Shown piece after piece: positions 43,645 to 56,774 of a stretch of 64,000 nt of DNA (positions within the stretch are counted from its first letter, which is position 1; each line of letters opens with the position of its first letter). Origin of the DNA: Angiostrongylus vasorum. Its lineage: Eukaryota; Nematoda; Chromadorea; Rhabditida; Metastrongylidae. A program made the translations under genes and the position numbers. The DNA lies in NCBI GenBank assembly GCA_018806985.1, contig JADANN010000362.1, positions 124,001-188,000 of the forward strand, read 5' to 3'. The notes below the pieces were generated by a model that searched no databases, was not told the DNA's origin, and saw only the letters and a program-made list of their open reading frames with translations.

Positions 43645-45267
43645 ATTAACCACCCTTGCGCCACCTGTGACCAGCTGTGTTGTCTCACAGCTAACCGGCG
43701 TAAGATTCCTTTAAGAAGGGGACTCATGGCCCGAGCCAGTAAGCCTTCTAAATTACGATTTTGTTTTTAGACACATCGAAAAAATTAACCGGATAAATTT
43801 TTTTCACAAACCTCCTGTTTGCTTACTACTCGAAGAAGATACCATTTTACAAGACGGTTTTCCTCTATTGCTTAAACAATCAATCAATAACTAACTAGTC
43901 ATTAAAACTCATCGGAAAACTTGTTAAAAAAAGGGGCGACCATGAAAAGGTGACCGCATAGCTTTACATTGCAAAACTACGAGCTAAATAAGCAATGGTA
44001 CTTCTTATTTCAAGAAATCATGAAATCCTTTGATATATCGAATTTTTCCGTCTTTTTCTGATCTGAACCCTGTAAAAAGACCATTCTCATTGCTAAGTAA
44101 TTTAGTGACATCATTTAAGAAGAAGCTAATCAGGGTATTTTTTACTTTCATTAAACCACCGTTGATTTAGACACTTTTTATGAGAGGAGTGCAATCAGCC
44201 CTGCATCAGTTGACAAGGAAAATTCAGCGGTCCATCGAAGAGCCTAGAAGGTAGCTTGCTACTGCTTTGTCGTCAGAAATAGCAAATACGAAGGCGTAAG
44301 GTTCCGCACTCCGAGGGAAATAAACTCCTCCATTATCCTGCAGTCTAAAGAGTCGCTGCGTAGACGAAATGTCGATGTTGCAAATGAAGTCGAGTAGATG
44401 GCGCAACTCTAAAAGATAGGTGGATCAACACTGAAGCCTTCATTTGTTTGTAAACAAAAGTGAATAGTTCTTTCAACTGAGCTTGCTTCTTGAAGAACTA
44501 AGAATGATGGCAACTTTGCTGCTGGTGATTTCAATCGGTCGATGATTAGTGGAGGAGCATGTGATACAGTAGCCAGAGGTGATATTCGTGACTATCACCA
44601 ACACTCCTTATGCAATTGCCACAGCCATTCTCGCGATTCGGTTTGTCTTTCAAACAAGCCAACATTCCTCGACTTTCATTATGGCCCTCTTAGGTCTTCT
44701 GCATTTTATTTGACAATGTGTCTAATCTTCATATTATATTTTCGTGTTGTCAACAGATTTTATATTTCCGAGAAGTCACTTGAAAAAACACCTCTAGATT
44801 TTGTATTCTATGTAGTCGGGAACCATTGGTACCGGCAATCAGTGGTGATCTGTTTCAGTAGTAATGTTGTTTGAAAACAATTGGTTTCACTTTTCCTGCA
44901 TCCGATTGGTTGATTTTTAAAGAATGCCTAGGAGGAATGGGTCAAACATTAATAATTCCGGATTGCCTGCTTTGCCTTCTGAGTGTCATGCCCCACCCCT
45001 CACTTGAACGTATATTAAAGATACAACACGAAGAGAACTTAGACATGACGTAGTAATACAGAAATGTAACTGTGTGAATATCCGTGTTTCACCGCTTGGA
45101 TTGCTTGAAGTGTTGGTTGAGTTCTTTTAGATGAAATGAACAAATCATGACAACGATTTGAGGAAAGGATTTTCCTCGCGAATACAACACACATTAGCTT
45201 CAGTTCTTGAAAACCTACCTTCATTTAACAATCAATTGAATAGTCAATACTTTAATGATACAGGATG
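43645..45267. other. Gene-poor stretch
   Basis: A 110-codon + frame (44542-44874) has no coding-like composition or splice signals. Nothing else is supported. Confidence 0.35.
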
Positions 45268-45351
45268 CACTGTGAGATCGACTGAGAAGATGGAACACTG
45301 TGAGATCGACTGAGAAAATGGAACACTGTGAGATCGACTGAGAAAATGGAA
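45268..45351. repeat. 28-bp tandem repeat, three units
   Basis: Three consecutive units starting cactgtgagatcgactgag, differing at one position (agatgg versus aaatgg), at 45268, 45296 and 45324. It is a minisatellite with no coding sense in flanking frames. Confidence 0.92.
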
Positions 45352-45605
45352 GACCTGTGGAGAGAAGTAAACTGAGGAAAATGGAAACGTGAGCTCATTT
45401 TGAGTCTGTGAAAGGACGCAGTTTTCAGGCGAAGTGAAGAAATCTTGTTCTCGGTCTTGAATCTACAATTCTTGTGTCCCGCATCATTTACAAAGCACTC
45501 AAAAATTGCTTTCGAAGATTAGTTAACCAACTTCATATTGAGAAGACTGTTCGGCCCAGATATGTTTTTTTTGTGAAGGATCGATTTATAGTTCGTACTC
45601 TAAGA

Positions 45606-45893
45606 AGGGCGTGTGTCGCACAGTGGTCGAAGGCGCTCTGCTACAAACACGTGGAATCGATTTCCGTGCCCATGGTCCACCAAGCCTTCCATCCCTCCGG
45701 GAACAGCAAATTGGTGCCAGACTTGTCTGGGAGGATAGCAGCACTGGCTCGATACATCGGTAGCCCACCGCGATTCATTGTAAAGGCCAGATAGGCATTC
45801 ACGCACCTGCTAACAATGCTATACGAAGTCGAGCGCATGGCAAATCCCTCAGGGGATTGATCAACGCTGAGAGCTTTAATCCTTATCCTTTAT
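45606..45893 (+). mobile_element. SINE-A copy
   Basis: Full-length copy with box A TCGCACAGTGG and a GAATCGATTTCC box B. The tail TTTAATCCTTATCC ends at 45893. Confidence 0.9.
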
Positions 45894-46458
45894 ACTGCTC
45901 TTAGTACACGAGGTTTGACGGGATTGGAGAAACAGTATCGTGGAAGGGAATGGTCGATTGAAAAAGGTGCAAGGCAGGTTGGATTGTCTCTTTCCGTAGT
46001 AGGCCTGCGATTATAGTTTTTGTCATAATAGTTTGCTTTTTGAACTGTTTACTTGAACAAATTGTTCACATCGTGTGGATTTTTCTAGTTCGGATTTTCT
46101 GATGTGTTTGCGTCTTCCACTTTATTTCGGTGTACTGTACTTTCTTATGTTGTGTTCCGATTTCGGATAGACGTTTCGAAGAGCGATATGGCAGTGGATT
46201 TCGAAGATGCTTGTTCTGCTTCAGTGTTCACTAATGTCAGAGTCTTTTATGCTTAAATTCAACTTTGCTGAAGCGGAAATGTTTACCCATGCACCGGCGT
46301 TTGATTTTGGCAGGAATGCCGATTATGTTCACTATGCAAATTTTAATGCTGAAGAATTCTAACATTTGAGGATAGTTCCCGAAATCCCTGATTTGGCAGT
46401 GTACACATACAAAAAATTGAATTTACCCTCCTCTTCGCACTGTTAGGGCGTTTTACAG

Positions 46459-47198
46459 CCTATCTGGGTCAAGAACGAATCGGTGATGATTTCCCAGGTG
46501 ACGCATTTGTTCGCTTATGGCATTCACACCTTTCCCCAACAAATGAGAAGCCTAAGTCACAAACTCTGAACAAGAAAATAGAGTCGAGGATTTCTACAAC
46601 TAAAGTGCTGATTCGGGAAGGGAATCTCCTGAAGGCTAGTCCGCTGCGTGCTTTAATATGGTAGGATTTTTTTAATGATGATTTAATATGTTGCTGCAAC
46701 AGTGGTCCTGGTCAGGCATCAAACATTCTCGAAATGAGTCGATTGGTAACAGCGAGTACATTCAGCGACATGAATTCTTCAATGTCCTAAGCTCTTTTCG
46801 TAATGTTGAAGTTTATAGACTTTGTTAATGGTTTTTAAAACTTAATCATTTCAGACTACGGACTCATCTTTTGGAGGCGACAGAAGTCGAGACAACTTTG
46901 TAACGGAAGGCGATTTTGGGTGTTGTGACGACGATTCCTACGTCAGTAAATCTCACAGTCCACCTCGCCCGCTCAGCAGGTATAATTTTAGCCGACCACA
47001 GCCACGAGCTTCGTCTGTGTGCTTGTCATTTCTCATTTTTTTCTTTAACTTTTTTACAGTGTTGATTGCTTTCACGTTTTTAGGGGATATAATTAATAAG
47101 AAACCATAGAGAGCGGAACCGAAACAATTTTTTCTGGATTCCTTTCAGACCATCCGTTCGAAGGAGAAGCCAATTGAGGCAATTAACAGGTTCTTAAG
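46459..47198 (+). CDS. Orphan exon cluster, unknown protein
   Basis: Three candidate exons have good splice signals. 46459-46497 reads PIWVKNESVMISQ. 46855-46979 follows a TTTCAG acceptor and reads TTDSSFGGDRSRDNFVTEGD… to SKSHSPPRPLSR with a GTATAA donor. An exon from 47149 then reads PSVRRRSQLRQLTGS and stops at 47198. The last two agree in phase. The protein is polar, Ser/Arg-rich and unrecognised. A start exon was not found, so this may be the 3' end of a gene whose 5' exons lie among the repeats, or a remnant. Confidence 0.4.
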
Positions 47199-47491
47199 AA
47201 GCATCGTTGTGGCAGCAAAAATAGAAATGGTATGCGATTCCACACTTTTGTTTTTTTTACAATACTTATTTAGAGAAATTGTTGCTGTTGTTCTCATTTT
47301 CTTCTTTTCTAGATTGAAAATGAAAGTGCAACATTCCAGAAGAGCACGAAGCAAACAAACGATTACTTCAAAGAAAACTTTACATGCGGATGAAGTACAA
47401 AGCGACTAAAAAGGATGAGTGGGTTGGTGAATTAAATTGCACCTTATCTTTCACTAACAATTTTTTTTATTTCTTTTATTTTTTTTATTTG

Positions 47492-47685
47492 TCGTCCCCG
47501 CGCCCATGGCGCACCAGCCTTCCATCCCTCCGGAGTCGGCAAAATGGATACATCGGTAGGTCACCGCGAGTCATTGTGAAGACCAGATATGCATTCAATC
47601 ACCTCCAAACGATACTTAATGAAGTTGAATGAATGGCGCATCATGCAGGGGATTGATCAACGCTGAGAGCTTTATCTTTTTTTTA
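47492..47685 (+). mobile_element. SINE-A copy with internal deletion
   Basis: Lacks the tRNA-like A box and about 50 bases of the centre (it passes from gtcggcaaa straight to tggatacatcgg). The 3' half is intact with a T-rich tail. Confidence 0.85.
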
Positions 47686-47689
47686 AGAC

Positions 47690-49842
47690 TTTTTTTGTTA
47701 GACGGACGGTTACTCTTCATTGATTTTTCACTGCCGCTTCAGAAGAGAAAGCAAGTACAAAGCGTGAAAGAGGAAAAAAGAAAACGTGAAGCCATCATCT
47801 GAAGGCCTGGATTTCATTAAATTATTTCGAAATTAGCGTGCTTGCTTGTGTCTTGCAGTTTTTTTTGTTCACTTATGGGCTTTTGGCGTAATAAATGACG
47901 GTGAACAAACGTCTTCTTTTTGGCACTGTGTTGTTTATGCGTTTCAGTGAAGAACATAAGAAATGTCCAAAATGGCGGTCAAAATCTTCGTGCCGGCTTT
48001 TTTCTAACCGGCGTCTGAATGCTTCGTTGAGGTCGTATAACCGCTGAGTCCTCATTAGCCTTGCAATGGTGTTTTCAAGTATTCATCACGATGTTGATCC
48101 AAGCAAAGTATCCTTTCGACAATGGTTCCTTCGTTTACTCTTAGTTGCCTCTGACTCGATGTCAAGGTCGAACTCAGAAATGAAAGTGCGATTGAAAAAG
48201 ACCGACCGCTCAAGAGCGATCTAAAAGCCTAACCCTCCGAAGAATGAAAACAAAACGAGCGCAGAAGGAACCCAACGAAGGCAAGAAAAACATTTTTTGA
48301 GTAGTGAAAAAAAGCCCTGCTCTTACAGAAGCCCCAAATTATTCATTATTTTGTTTTTCTACGGTTTTTTTTGTTTTGCTGAAAATCTGGGTAGAAACGG
48401 TATTTAACTTCAAAATTGGCGTAGGAAACAATGGAAGTACACAAACGGATTAGTGCTACCTACAAGTTTCGCACAAGCGCCGGAAACTGGAGTCCTGTAT
48501 GGCGACCGATTTATTCATTGAGGCCTACCGATTCTTACAAAATGGATTGCACTCGTCATTTTTTATTGCCACGAAGTCGAAGAGGAGTAGAAGGCTAAGT
48601 TACACCATGAGATTATCATATGTCCGGTCTTCCGAGATTAGGCGCTCTTTTGGATTTACCGCACTGAAATGTTTTCATTTATCGCTCATCACTCAGCTGA
48701 TCTCAGAATTTACTCCTTCGACCAATGAATATATTTATTTACTCTAAAGTGACTTGATCATAGAGCATAAATTACGAATTACACTGATTGCCTCACAGTC
48801 AAACTATGCCCGGGAGAAATGAGTATGAGGTAAAAATGTTAAAGAAATCAATTAAAATCAATTAGGAGGTAGTACGAGGCATGGAAACAGAAAAGAAACG
48901 CTTAGACTGGAACAACGATTACTGGTCTTTCTTCTTTGTTTTATATTAAATTTTGACTTACTCTCTGTGATGGCGGTTCCTCTATAGAACTTTTCGGCAG
49001 TAGATTTCTGGGAACTAAAATATAAAGAAATTTGATGCTAGAAGCACTAATGCTGTGTACAACTTTGCCTACCAACGATCCTTTGTGTTTTTTCTATTCT
49101 CATGGTTTCTAGGCGGTTTCGGCGGCCTCCCTACTGCTCTTCCGGTTGCTCTTCCGGTTTTCGATTGCTCCGTGGCATTAAAAAGTTCTAGTGTTTTGAG
49201 GCCAAAACCACTACTGCAGAACTGCTTCTGGGTGGCGATTTTGGACGAGTCTGCACTTTCGTTGTTTTTTTGCCTCGAGATTTAGCTTTGAAACCAACAG
49301 CGCTTCTGCGAATGAGCTATTTGGTGATACCTCTGCAATTCGGTTGGTGTTGCTAAGTTAACTAGAGGTTTGTGTATTGGAACAAAGTCTTAAATGAGCA
49401 ATATTTGCACTATTTTTAATCGACCTGTTGGTCCACGCGATCCGACGACTGTTGGTGCGCGATCGCTACTAATTGTGCTCTTAATGCTATGGAGCGAAAT
49501 CAGTTCCACGTTTTCTGAGGACACGTTTTCGTCTCCTGAAACCAAGTGAATCTTAACAGTAAAAGAACCTTCATATCGAATATGTCAAGCTGGATAACAT
49601 TTAGCAGCTATCGAGAACTTGCGTTTGGCAGCATTTCTGCACAGAACGGTTTTATGAGAAATAACATCGAAAATCTATATTGAAATGTTCTCGCAGAGCT
49701 GCCCTATTTCACCCAAGCTCATCGAAAGACTTTTCTAACTCCTTTACATCTCATTATTTCTTGTTCACATAAATGTTGTAGATCAAGTCAATAGTGTCTA
49801 TCAAATCAACACCGCTAGAAAGTTATAAAACATTCAAACATT
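47690..49842. other. Gene-poor stretch
   Basis: No supported exon. Open frames at 48499-48747 and 49055-49285 lack splice context and have composition like the surroundings. Confidence 0.35.
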
Positions 49843-51012
49843 TTAGTTGTCGCTCTCAGATCTCGAAGCCCCGTCGGCTGATATTGCAATTGTCTCCACC
49901 AGAAAATTACCTGACGTTAATAAGCCCAAAATCGATGGACTAGAAGGTTGATCAGAGTGTTGAAATTCTGACAACGGCTCCGTAGGGGAATTGACACTTA
50001 GTATTATGCTCGTGCTGACTGTATCGTCAGCGAAGGTGTTCAACTGCGTCTCCTCGGATGGCCACTCTTCCAATCTAGAATCGTTTACACTAAATGGTCA
50101 ACGCTTTGACGTGATGACATATTTATTTTCCTAGCATTTCCAATAAAATATGCAAGCTAACAGCGGATGTAGTGGAGCACAAAGTCGGGCCATCCCGTAC
50201 AGAACTAGTGGCAGGTTCACCTCTCAACCATGTTCTTCGCTACTTGAGTGTCCTTCTATATACCTACGTCACTCATCTATCTTGTGAATTATGCAGTCAT
50301 TCGACAAATAAGCTCTGCGTTTTTCATCACGAGTCTGCCTAGTTGGTTATTCCTCGCTCATATACCAACGGCGCTCTGCTTTGGCATGGTGCCTTTCTGT
50401 TGTTTTTCGCGCTGCGGAAACTGTTCTCTGCTTGCCATATTCGGCCGTGACACGGAAGTACTCTTAGCACGGCTTTCGATTTTTAAGTTGGAGCTTTCAA
50501 CGCCGTCCCAATTCTCTTTTCCTCAAATTCCTTTGAACCATTCATAATCTCCTTTTTTCCACTTTCTTTGGAACTCTGTTAGCCTCATCTTGCCGTTGAA
50601 ACCTTCATTTTCCTACTTTTATGGTTGAACTCTCACTTCAAATACGAGCAACTCTTCCGACGTTGCGGAGCAGCGAAAAAATTTCTTCAGATTCTCATTT
50701 GGTTTTGGTACACCTGCAAGACATCGCTGGTTAACTAGCTAGAGTAAAAGCGATACAAGTAGAAACGTTACGAATAGATTTAAGTCACCAGAGCACTCAT
50801 GTTCCGCGGATGTGGGGTTGGTTGGGTATGGCAACATATCAATGCAATCTGACGGCGATCGTAGTGGTGTCTAAACGTCAAAGGATGTCATAACGCTGTA
50901 AATGAGTTCTACGGTTGACAAATGGAATATTCGTTATTCGGTCTACGAAAACAGATCTCTCACTTGTTCCGTTTTTATGCCTTTTCATAAAACTGCTTTC
51001 ACCTACTCCACT
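49843..51012 (-). CDS. Candidate minus-strand gene, 3' part, unknown protein
   Basis: Exon chain in transcription order: 51012-50964 (SGVGESSFMKRHKNGT), 50713-50637 (VPKPNENLKKFFRCSATSEE…), 50588-50366 (MRLTEFQRKWKKGDYEWFKG… then SNLKIESRAKSTSVSRPN…), 50220-50162 (EPATSSVRDGPTLCSTTSA), 50074-49843 (LEEWPSEETQLNTFADDTVS… stop). Acceptors and donors are good for the first three joins, and phases agree. Exon 3 contains one in-frame TGA (50525-50523), and the join of exons 4 and 5 is out of phase. An alternative acceptor at exon 3 (CTAACAG) keeps phase and ends at ALKAPT. No family is recognised. It is either a mis-modelled gene or a decaying one. Confidence 0.4.
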
Positions 51013-51164
51013 CTGTAAATGGTGTCTTGTAGCCGGCTTCAAAAGGTGGCGATAAAAATGAACATGGAACTGGTTGTAGACAGCGCGAACAATTAGATAA
51101 ACCAATCTAGCCCTTTGTCTTTTTCACTTTTTTTGGTAGCGCAATGAGAACGCCATTTATCTGT

Positions 51165-51345
51165 TCAAATAGGGCTGATTACTGATTTCACCATTAGGTA
51201 AAAAAGCGGCTGAAGTAAAGGCAAACTAAGGACATCAGTGGTGCAGTAGGTAACAAGTAAGCCCCCGGATAGGGTAATTGGGAGTTCGATTTGGATTGAG
51301 GGTCGAAATCTTGCAAATATCTCACCGTAATAGTGGCTGAATTCC
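51165..51345 (+). mobile_element. Family C copy, diverged
   Basis: The tRNA-like core is at 51235-51295 (ggtgcagtaggtaac…; GGGAGTTCGATTT) and is followed by the cttgcaaatatctcaccgtaata end block of family C. Confidence 0.6.
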
Positions 51346-53269
51346 ACACCAAAACCTGCTGTGGAAATAGAAGTAAGAAAACAACAAGAAGTTAAGAAAG
51401 TTAAACAATAGTTTTCCGATAACTAGGGAGTTTTTTGGGTTTTGCGTACAAGGATGGTTCGTTGGAAAGACTTTGTTCTGCTCTTTAATATATGTTACTA
51501 CTGTCCACCATACCGATGCATTACTGTCAGCATTTGGAAGCGTTTTGTGACTCGTGGGAATCTCTTTCGGCGTTTTTCATATCCGCACACTCTACATTAT
51601 AACTGTCATTCAGTACAGCAGTTAGCAGTGAAGTAGCAGTCGATTACCACCCAAACTTCTAGTGAACTCTTTCAGAAAACGGTCCTTTTGTATTTCTAAG
51701 CGGAGAAGCGACCTTCTCCTGAGCAACATCCAAGGTAACATCTCTGTTATACAAGCTGTCGCTTTATGACAAAAATTGTACAAAAGTAGCTCCATGTGTC
51801 AAAGCAAACCACCGTAGGGAAAATGAGACCCATGGGGATAAGGGCGTCTTGTACAGTATACATGTATTCGCTAGAGTGCTAAATGTGCAAAGGAATGCAT
51901 CAGAATTGCTGAAGAAAGCGAGACGGTAGGATGAAAAGTCAACTAATATATTCTAACACCATCATGTAAAGGTGATGCCATTATTATGGCCCGCAAATGC
52001 GAGAAGTGTTCCTAGAAATGAATTACACTCAACGCTCAAAAATTGTTATCATTATCAATTCGTTAAGCCGGGATTATCATTTTACCAAGAAAATGATGGA
52101 ATCAACGTCGATGCTCCTCCAGGACTCTCACTCACTCAATCACGATGAGAACACTAGCCATCAAAGGGCAGGAGAGAAGGCATTTAAATAACTCGGCTAA
52201 AGCCATGAGCAGTACTGTATTTAACGTAACTTTGTGGAGGAAGTTTGAAGCCTTTTGAGTAAACAGGCTAACCCGGACTCAAAAACTGCATACTCATTGT
52301 TAAAGAGGATCAAACGACTTTAAATAGATGCAGATAATGTGCCATAAAGTCAGGACATACCGTCTCTGGAAGTTCGGCCATCCCTGAAGGGATCGCGCTC
52401 TTTGTCAGAATTTGGTAGTAGTTCCTTACCATTAGAAGACATGTCTAAAGTATCCTTGCGCAAGGTTGCATCTATTTTTGCATAAACGGTGAACAACAAG
52501 GAGTAAGAAGATCACCACTATGACTGACCTCTCAACTGTTCCTTAGAGATCAATACTCCAACAATGAAGTTGACATCAAACTTCGGGTCTTTTAAACCCT
52601 CTAATCACTATCGCGCGAGCGAGATATCGCTCCAACATCACACATGTCCAAAAAATCAGGTAAGCGGTGGTACTAAAGCTGATGAGGCTTAAAAAAACAT
52701 TAGACTATCCGTCAGTGATGAGGATGGAGTGTTAGTAGTAATTCCTTATCAGTTAGATGTTAAGATAACTATAAAGCTTTTTGAACGTGCTTTAGTTTAT
52801 CGCCCATAATTTGGAAAGAAATTCAAGAGCCAATACTGGAAACTGGACACAGAATATGTCAACGTGGTAGCCGCTGCTTCTTTTATAACCATCATTTATT
52901 CCCTCGATTAAAAATGAATTCCCAACATGTCCGTTCTCATATTTACTCAACAATGCTTATAAGTTTGTTCCCAGTAACGATGTTTCATCTACCAGTCTAT
53001 TGTTATATATGGTCAGTTCTATAATTTAGCTATGTAGACGGAACAACGGAAAGAATAACGTGGTGTTTAACTCTAGTCCTGATCCAGTTGTTAAAGCACA
53101 TTCCCAACCCTTTTTACGAAGGCCTAATCATTCCTGGATTTTCTACTTAACACGCGTCCTAACAGTGCTAGAGTCCTTCGACGGTACCGCCCTTCATACA
53201 AAAGTGTCGAGTGATCCTCTACACATGCCATCCACAAGCTCTTTACGCAACACGATGGAGCAAAAATAT
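51346..53269. other. Gene-poor stretch
   Basis: No supported gene, RNA or repeat family member was seen in these 1.9 kb. Confidence 0.35.
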
Positions 53270-53535
53270 TATGGCTTCTCGATTAAGCAATTCATGGCAA
53301 TCTTAAAAGAGTGCTTAGATTGCTCGTTCTTCAGATGGTATAAAAAAATATTGTTTGCAAATAAGAAGGTTGGCAATTGTACGGCAATTAGCACCAAGAG
53401 GCAACCGTCTCCCCACTTTCGTTCACGTACGAGCTCCAGGGACAGTGGTTAAACAAGATATTTTTCACAGAGCGTCAGAGCTAACTGTGGTGGGATGTTG
53501 TCAGGTGTTCAATAAACAACGACCATTACTGTGAT
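53270..53535 (+). repeat. Direct duplication, copy 1
   Basis: About 265 bases that recur at 54715-54970 with scattered substitutions and one 13-base difference near 53345. Both copies end just after a gttcaataaacaacgacc segment. Confidence 0.85.
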
Positions 53536-54129
53536 GGATGGGAGGTTGTTGTTTAAAGACTAGTTTTCTAACAGAACAGCTTCAAATTCTAGCTTGTTCT
53601 CTTCCAGAGTCATGAAAAAAAGTCCTTTCTTCTTGTTTTATTGATATTACTTGCGGTCCAATCAATCATTAAATAGCTTGTGTTGTGGCCGGTTCCCAAG
53701 TCTCTCCTTTTGCTCGGGCGGTGAAAAATTGCATTTATTATATCCTATTTTTCCCTTTTTTTACAAGAGAATACTCATAGGCGAGGTCTTCCGGACGGAA
53801 TTGCCGGCATCCTTAGCTTCGATGATGCTTTTAATAGATGCCCGCAGTTCATCAATTGAATGTACAGCTATGTATGGCGACTACCAGTTAACTACGCGTA
53901 TACTCTTTTTGTGGCGTAGTAGAATTCTCTTGTACTCGAAACTCCTTTGCTTAGCTATCGGATTTCTAATATGAGTGTTGTTGGGAATTAGTGCTCCACA
54001 ATAGATTCTTCTACCCGAATGAGATTTCACCATTGCAGTAGTATTTACTTCTAACAGAAATATAAACCATAAGGCCTATGTTACGTCGTATATAAGATCT
54101 AAAATAAACTGGCATTCAGTCATTTTTAG

Positions 54130-54375
54130 AACAGTTTCCGTCCTTCGGTCAATGAACTCGAAAAGTTAGTGGTCTCTGTGAGAGCTCTGGAATCGACATC
54201 GACAATGGTCGACACAAATCGTGTTACTCTTGATGAGTTAACTCTGCAGTTGAGAGACCAAATGATGGTTAATAAACCGTTAGTAAAAAACCGAAACCTC
54301 ATATCCATGTATGAATCTTTGCCAGAACATGTTTCCTCGGGATCTTTTCATTGCAAAGCGTATGAAGAATATTGA
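54130..54375 (+). CDS. Candidate exon, coiled-coil-like, unknown protein
   Basis: After a TTTTTAG acceptor the frame is open for 81 codons (NSFRPSVNELEKLVVSVRAL…, VTLDELTLQLRDQMMV…). The first half has heptad-like Leu/Val spacing. A donor-like gttaat lies at 54268, so the exon may end there; otherwise it stops at TGA 54373-54375. It lies between the two copies of a direct duplication. No homologue is recognised. Confidence 0.4.
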   Translation, partial: NSFRPSVNELEKLVVSVRALESTSTMVDTNRVTLDELTLQLRDQMMVNKPLVKNRNLISMYESLPEHVSSGSFHCKAYEEY

Positions 54376-54394
54376 ATGAACTATAAAGCATAGA

Positions 54395-54668
54395 GGGTAA
54401 AGATCTCGGTGTTGATCAATCCATGAGTGATGCGCCATGAATTCGACTTCAATAAGCATCGTCTGGAGATGATTGAATGCATATTTGGCATTTATAATAA
54501 ATCGCGATGGCCTATCGATATATCGAGCAAGTGATGCTGTCCTCACAGATAAGTCTGGTACCAATTTGCGGACCCCGTAGGGAAAGAATGCTGGGTGGGC
54601 AATGGGCGCATGGATCGATTCCACTTGTGTGTGTTGCAGGGTGCCTCCGACCACTGCGCCAAACGCAC
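54395..54668 (-). mobile_element. SINE-A copy
   Basis: Minus-strand full-length copy with box B GGATCGATTCC and a head near 54668. It inserted 20 bases downstream of the candidate exon end. Confidence 0.9.
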
Positions 54669-54714
54669 CACATTCTGTATTAAATCAATTCATCACTTTT
54701 TGAATCTAGTGCTT

Positions 54715-54970
54715 TCTTCTGTGGCTTCTCGACTCAGCAATTCATGACAATCTTAAAAGACTGCTTAAATCGCTCGTTCTTCAGATGGCCAAAAAAATAA
54801 TAACAAGGTTGGCAATTTGACGGCGATTAGCACCAACGGGCAACCCTCTCCCCACTTTCGTTCACGTACGAGCTCCAGGACAGTGGTTAAACGAGCTATT
54901 TTTCACAGAGCGTCGAGCTAACTGTGGTGGGACGTTGCCAGGTGTTCAATAAACAACGACCATTATTGTG
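54715..54970 (+). repeat. Direct duplication, copy 2
   Basis: Second copy of 53270-53535. The pair brackets the candidate exon and the SINE-A. Confidence 0.85.
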
Positions 54971-55619
54971 ATTCGTAAAAGAGCCTTTACATCGGTCTAA
55001 AACATAATTAGTGCTCATCCTAGTTGAAGAATTTACTGCTTGATATTTTTTAACATTTTTTCCCGCGTTAACACTACGTTTTTGTCATCCAACAACTAAT
55101 GCTGTAAGCTGTTTATTCATGCAGAACAAAAACCATTTTTTGATAAAAAAGTGAAAAAATTTCTTTCCAACACTATGAGAGAAACACTTGATAAAAAAGT
55201 TCTAAGTTCGTCTGCAGGTGGTTCCTTTTTCGAAAAACTCCACGAGAGGGTACGGCGATTTGGCGATCGCTCTAATCCTATGTTTTAACCCTTTATTTCA
55301 CTCATCAATCCCAATTCTTGTTTTGAATGGTCCATGAATCCAGTGTTAAGGGTGGAAGTCTTAAAAAAATCTGCATTTCTTCTATTTCGTAAAACCACGT
55401 TGACTAGCTTTCTGATTTCGAAAACGAAAAAAGATTGTTTCACTTTACAACGTCACTATTTCAAATCGTCGATAATATTGGTGCTAATTCTTACACAATC
55501 TTTCGTTCACGCTCTATTTTTTTTGAATAAATAAAAGTCTCAATGGCACTGCACATGCGTATACACTCACATGCATACATATACATAAATAAATACAAAT
55601 ACTAGGTATTTGGTATCAG
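54971..55619. other. Gene-free stretch, nothing recognised
   Basis: AT-rich, no supported feature. Confidence 0.4.
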
Positions 55620-55880
55620 GATCTTAGCTACCACTCACTACCAGGGTCCATCACCGTCCTTGTATGAAATTAGTTGCGTGCTGGCGATTCTTCCTCTGAG
55701 ACACAAGGGCCACCGACTGCCTATGGTGGTGATAATATGGGGCAGACTTTGTCAGGCCGACCTCAGGACTCCAGGGAACCGCAATGGCTAGACCACCAAC
55801 ACTCCGAAAAAACAGAAATTGTGCTAGTGCACGTACAACCAGTGAAGGCGGGTCATCCAAGTATCCAAGTAAGTAAATAT
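55620..55880 (+). mobile_element. Family E copy, 5'-truncated
   Basis: Aligns with the 3' two-thirds of family E (gccaccgactgcctatggtgg; gaaccgcaatggctagacc; cacgtacaaccagtgaagg) and ends at the tccaagtatccaag terminus. Confidence 0.7.
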
Positions 55881-56044
55881 AAATACACATACACTCACAA
55901 ATATACATACATATGTTACACATGAATATGTACACATAACATAAATATAGGCAAACATATATTCATATATATATGTATATATAAATACATAAACACACAT
56001 ATAAATGCGTACACATAAATATACATATGAACACATATATATGT

Positions 56045-56095
<51 letters not shown>
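55881..56095. repeat. Degenerate AT/CATA repeat and (TA)n microsatellite
   Basis: A tract of variable acata/tata units (55881-56050) leading to about 45 bases of pure TA (56048-56092), directly after the family E copy. Confidence 0.85.
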
Positions 56096-56774
56096 ACCCA
56101 TTAATGGAAGAAAACAATGCAAATCAAAATTAAAGCACAGAAGGAGTATGTGGGCCAAAGCTCAAATTTTGCTCTGTATTAAATGTTACGCGTTTAGTAA
56201 TGAGAGGTAGAACTGCACGCTTTTTTGCTCTCTTTTTGACATCAGATAGCTACTGTCATTTGTGATGATTTTTATAACGAATGCTTCAACACAGAGTACT
56301 GTTTGTATTTCTATTATATTCGGAGCGTGGTTTGTTCTTTGTGGGAAATTTTCAGCGCTGCTGTTGAATTGCTTCATAGGTGGATATATAACGACAAATC
56401 TACCAGGTAGATCAAATTTGAAGCGTCGAAAAACAGAATTTCCGTCATTGGCTCGCCTCACTCAGATGCGATGTCGAGCTCTCACTTAATGTGTTGTTCT
56501 ATATAAGCTGAAATTTCGAACCAGTAAATGCGAATTTGACGTTTATTGCTATTTTTGAGGGTGAGAACCCTTTCTACAATCCTTAGCCTCGTTAATCAGT
56601 GAGTAGCTAACTCATGAAGGGACCATTTAGCTGTTCATTCGTCGCTGTGGCACACCTGATCTGCTCAGTGAGCGCTGCCCCTTCATGACGCTTAAAGTGC
56701 GTTTCGTTTTCCGTATGATTCCTTCCCTTTTTTTCTTGTTTTTGGTTCAATCGATATGCTCCTATATTAACGTT

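Noticed and set aside
56186..56489. Overlapping frames on both strands (91 and 75 codons)
   Set aside because: Neither has a recognisable motif or a supporting exon neighbour, and choosing one would be a guess.
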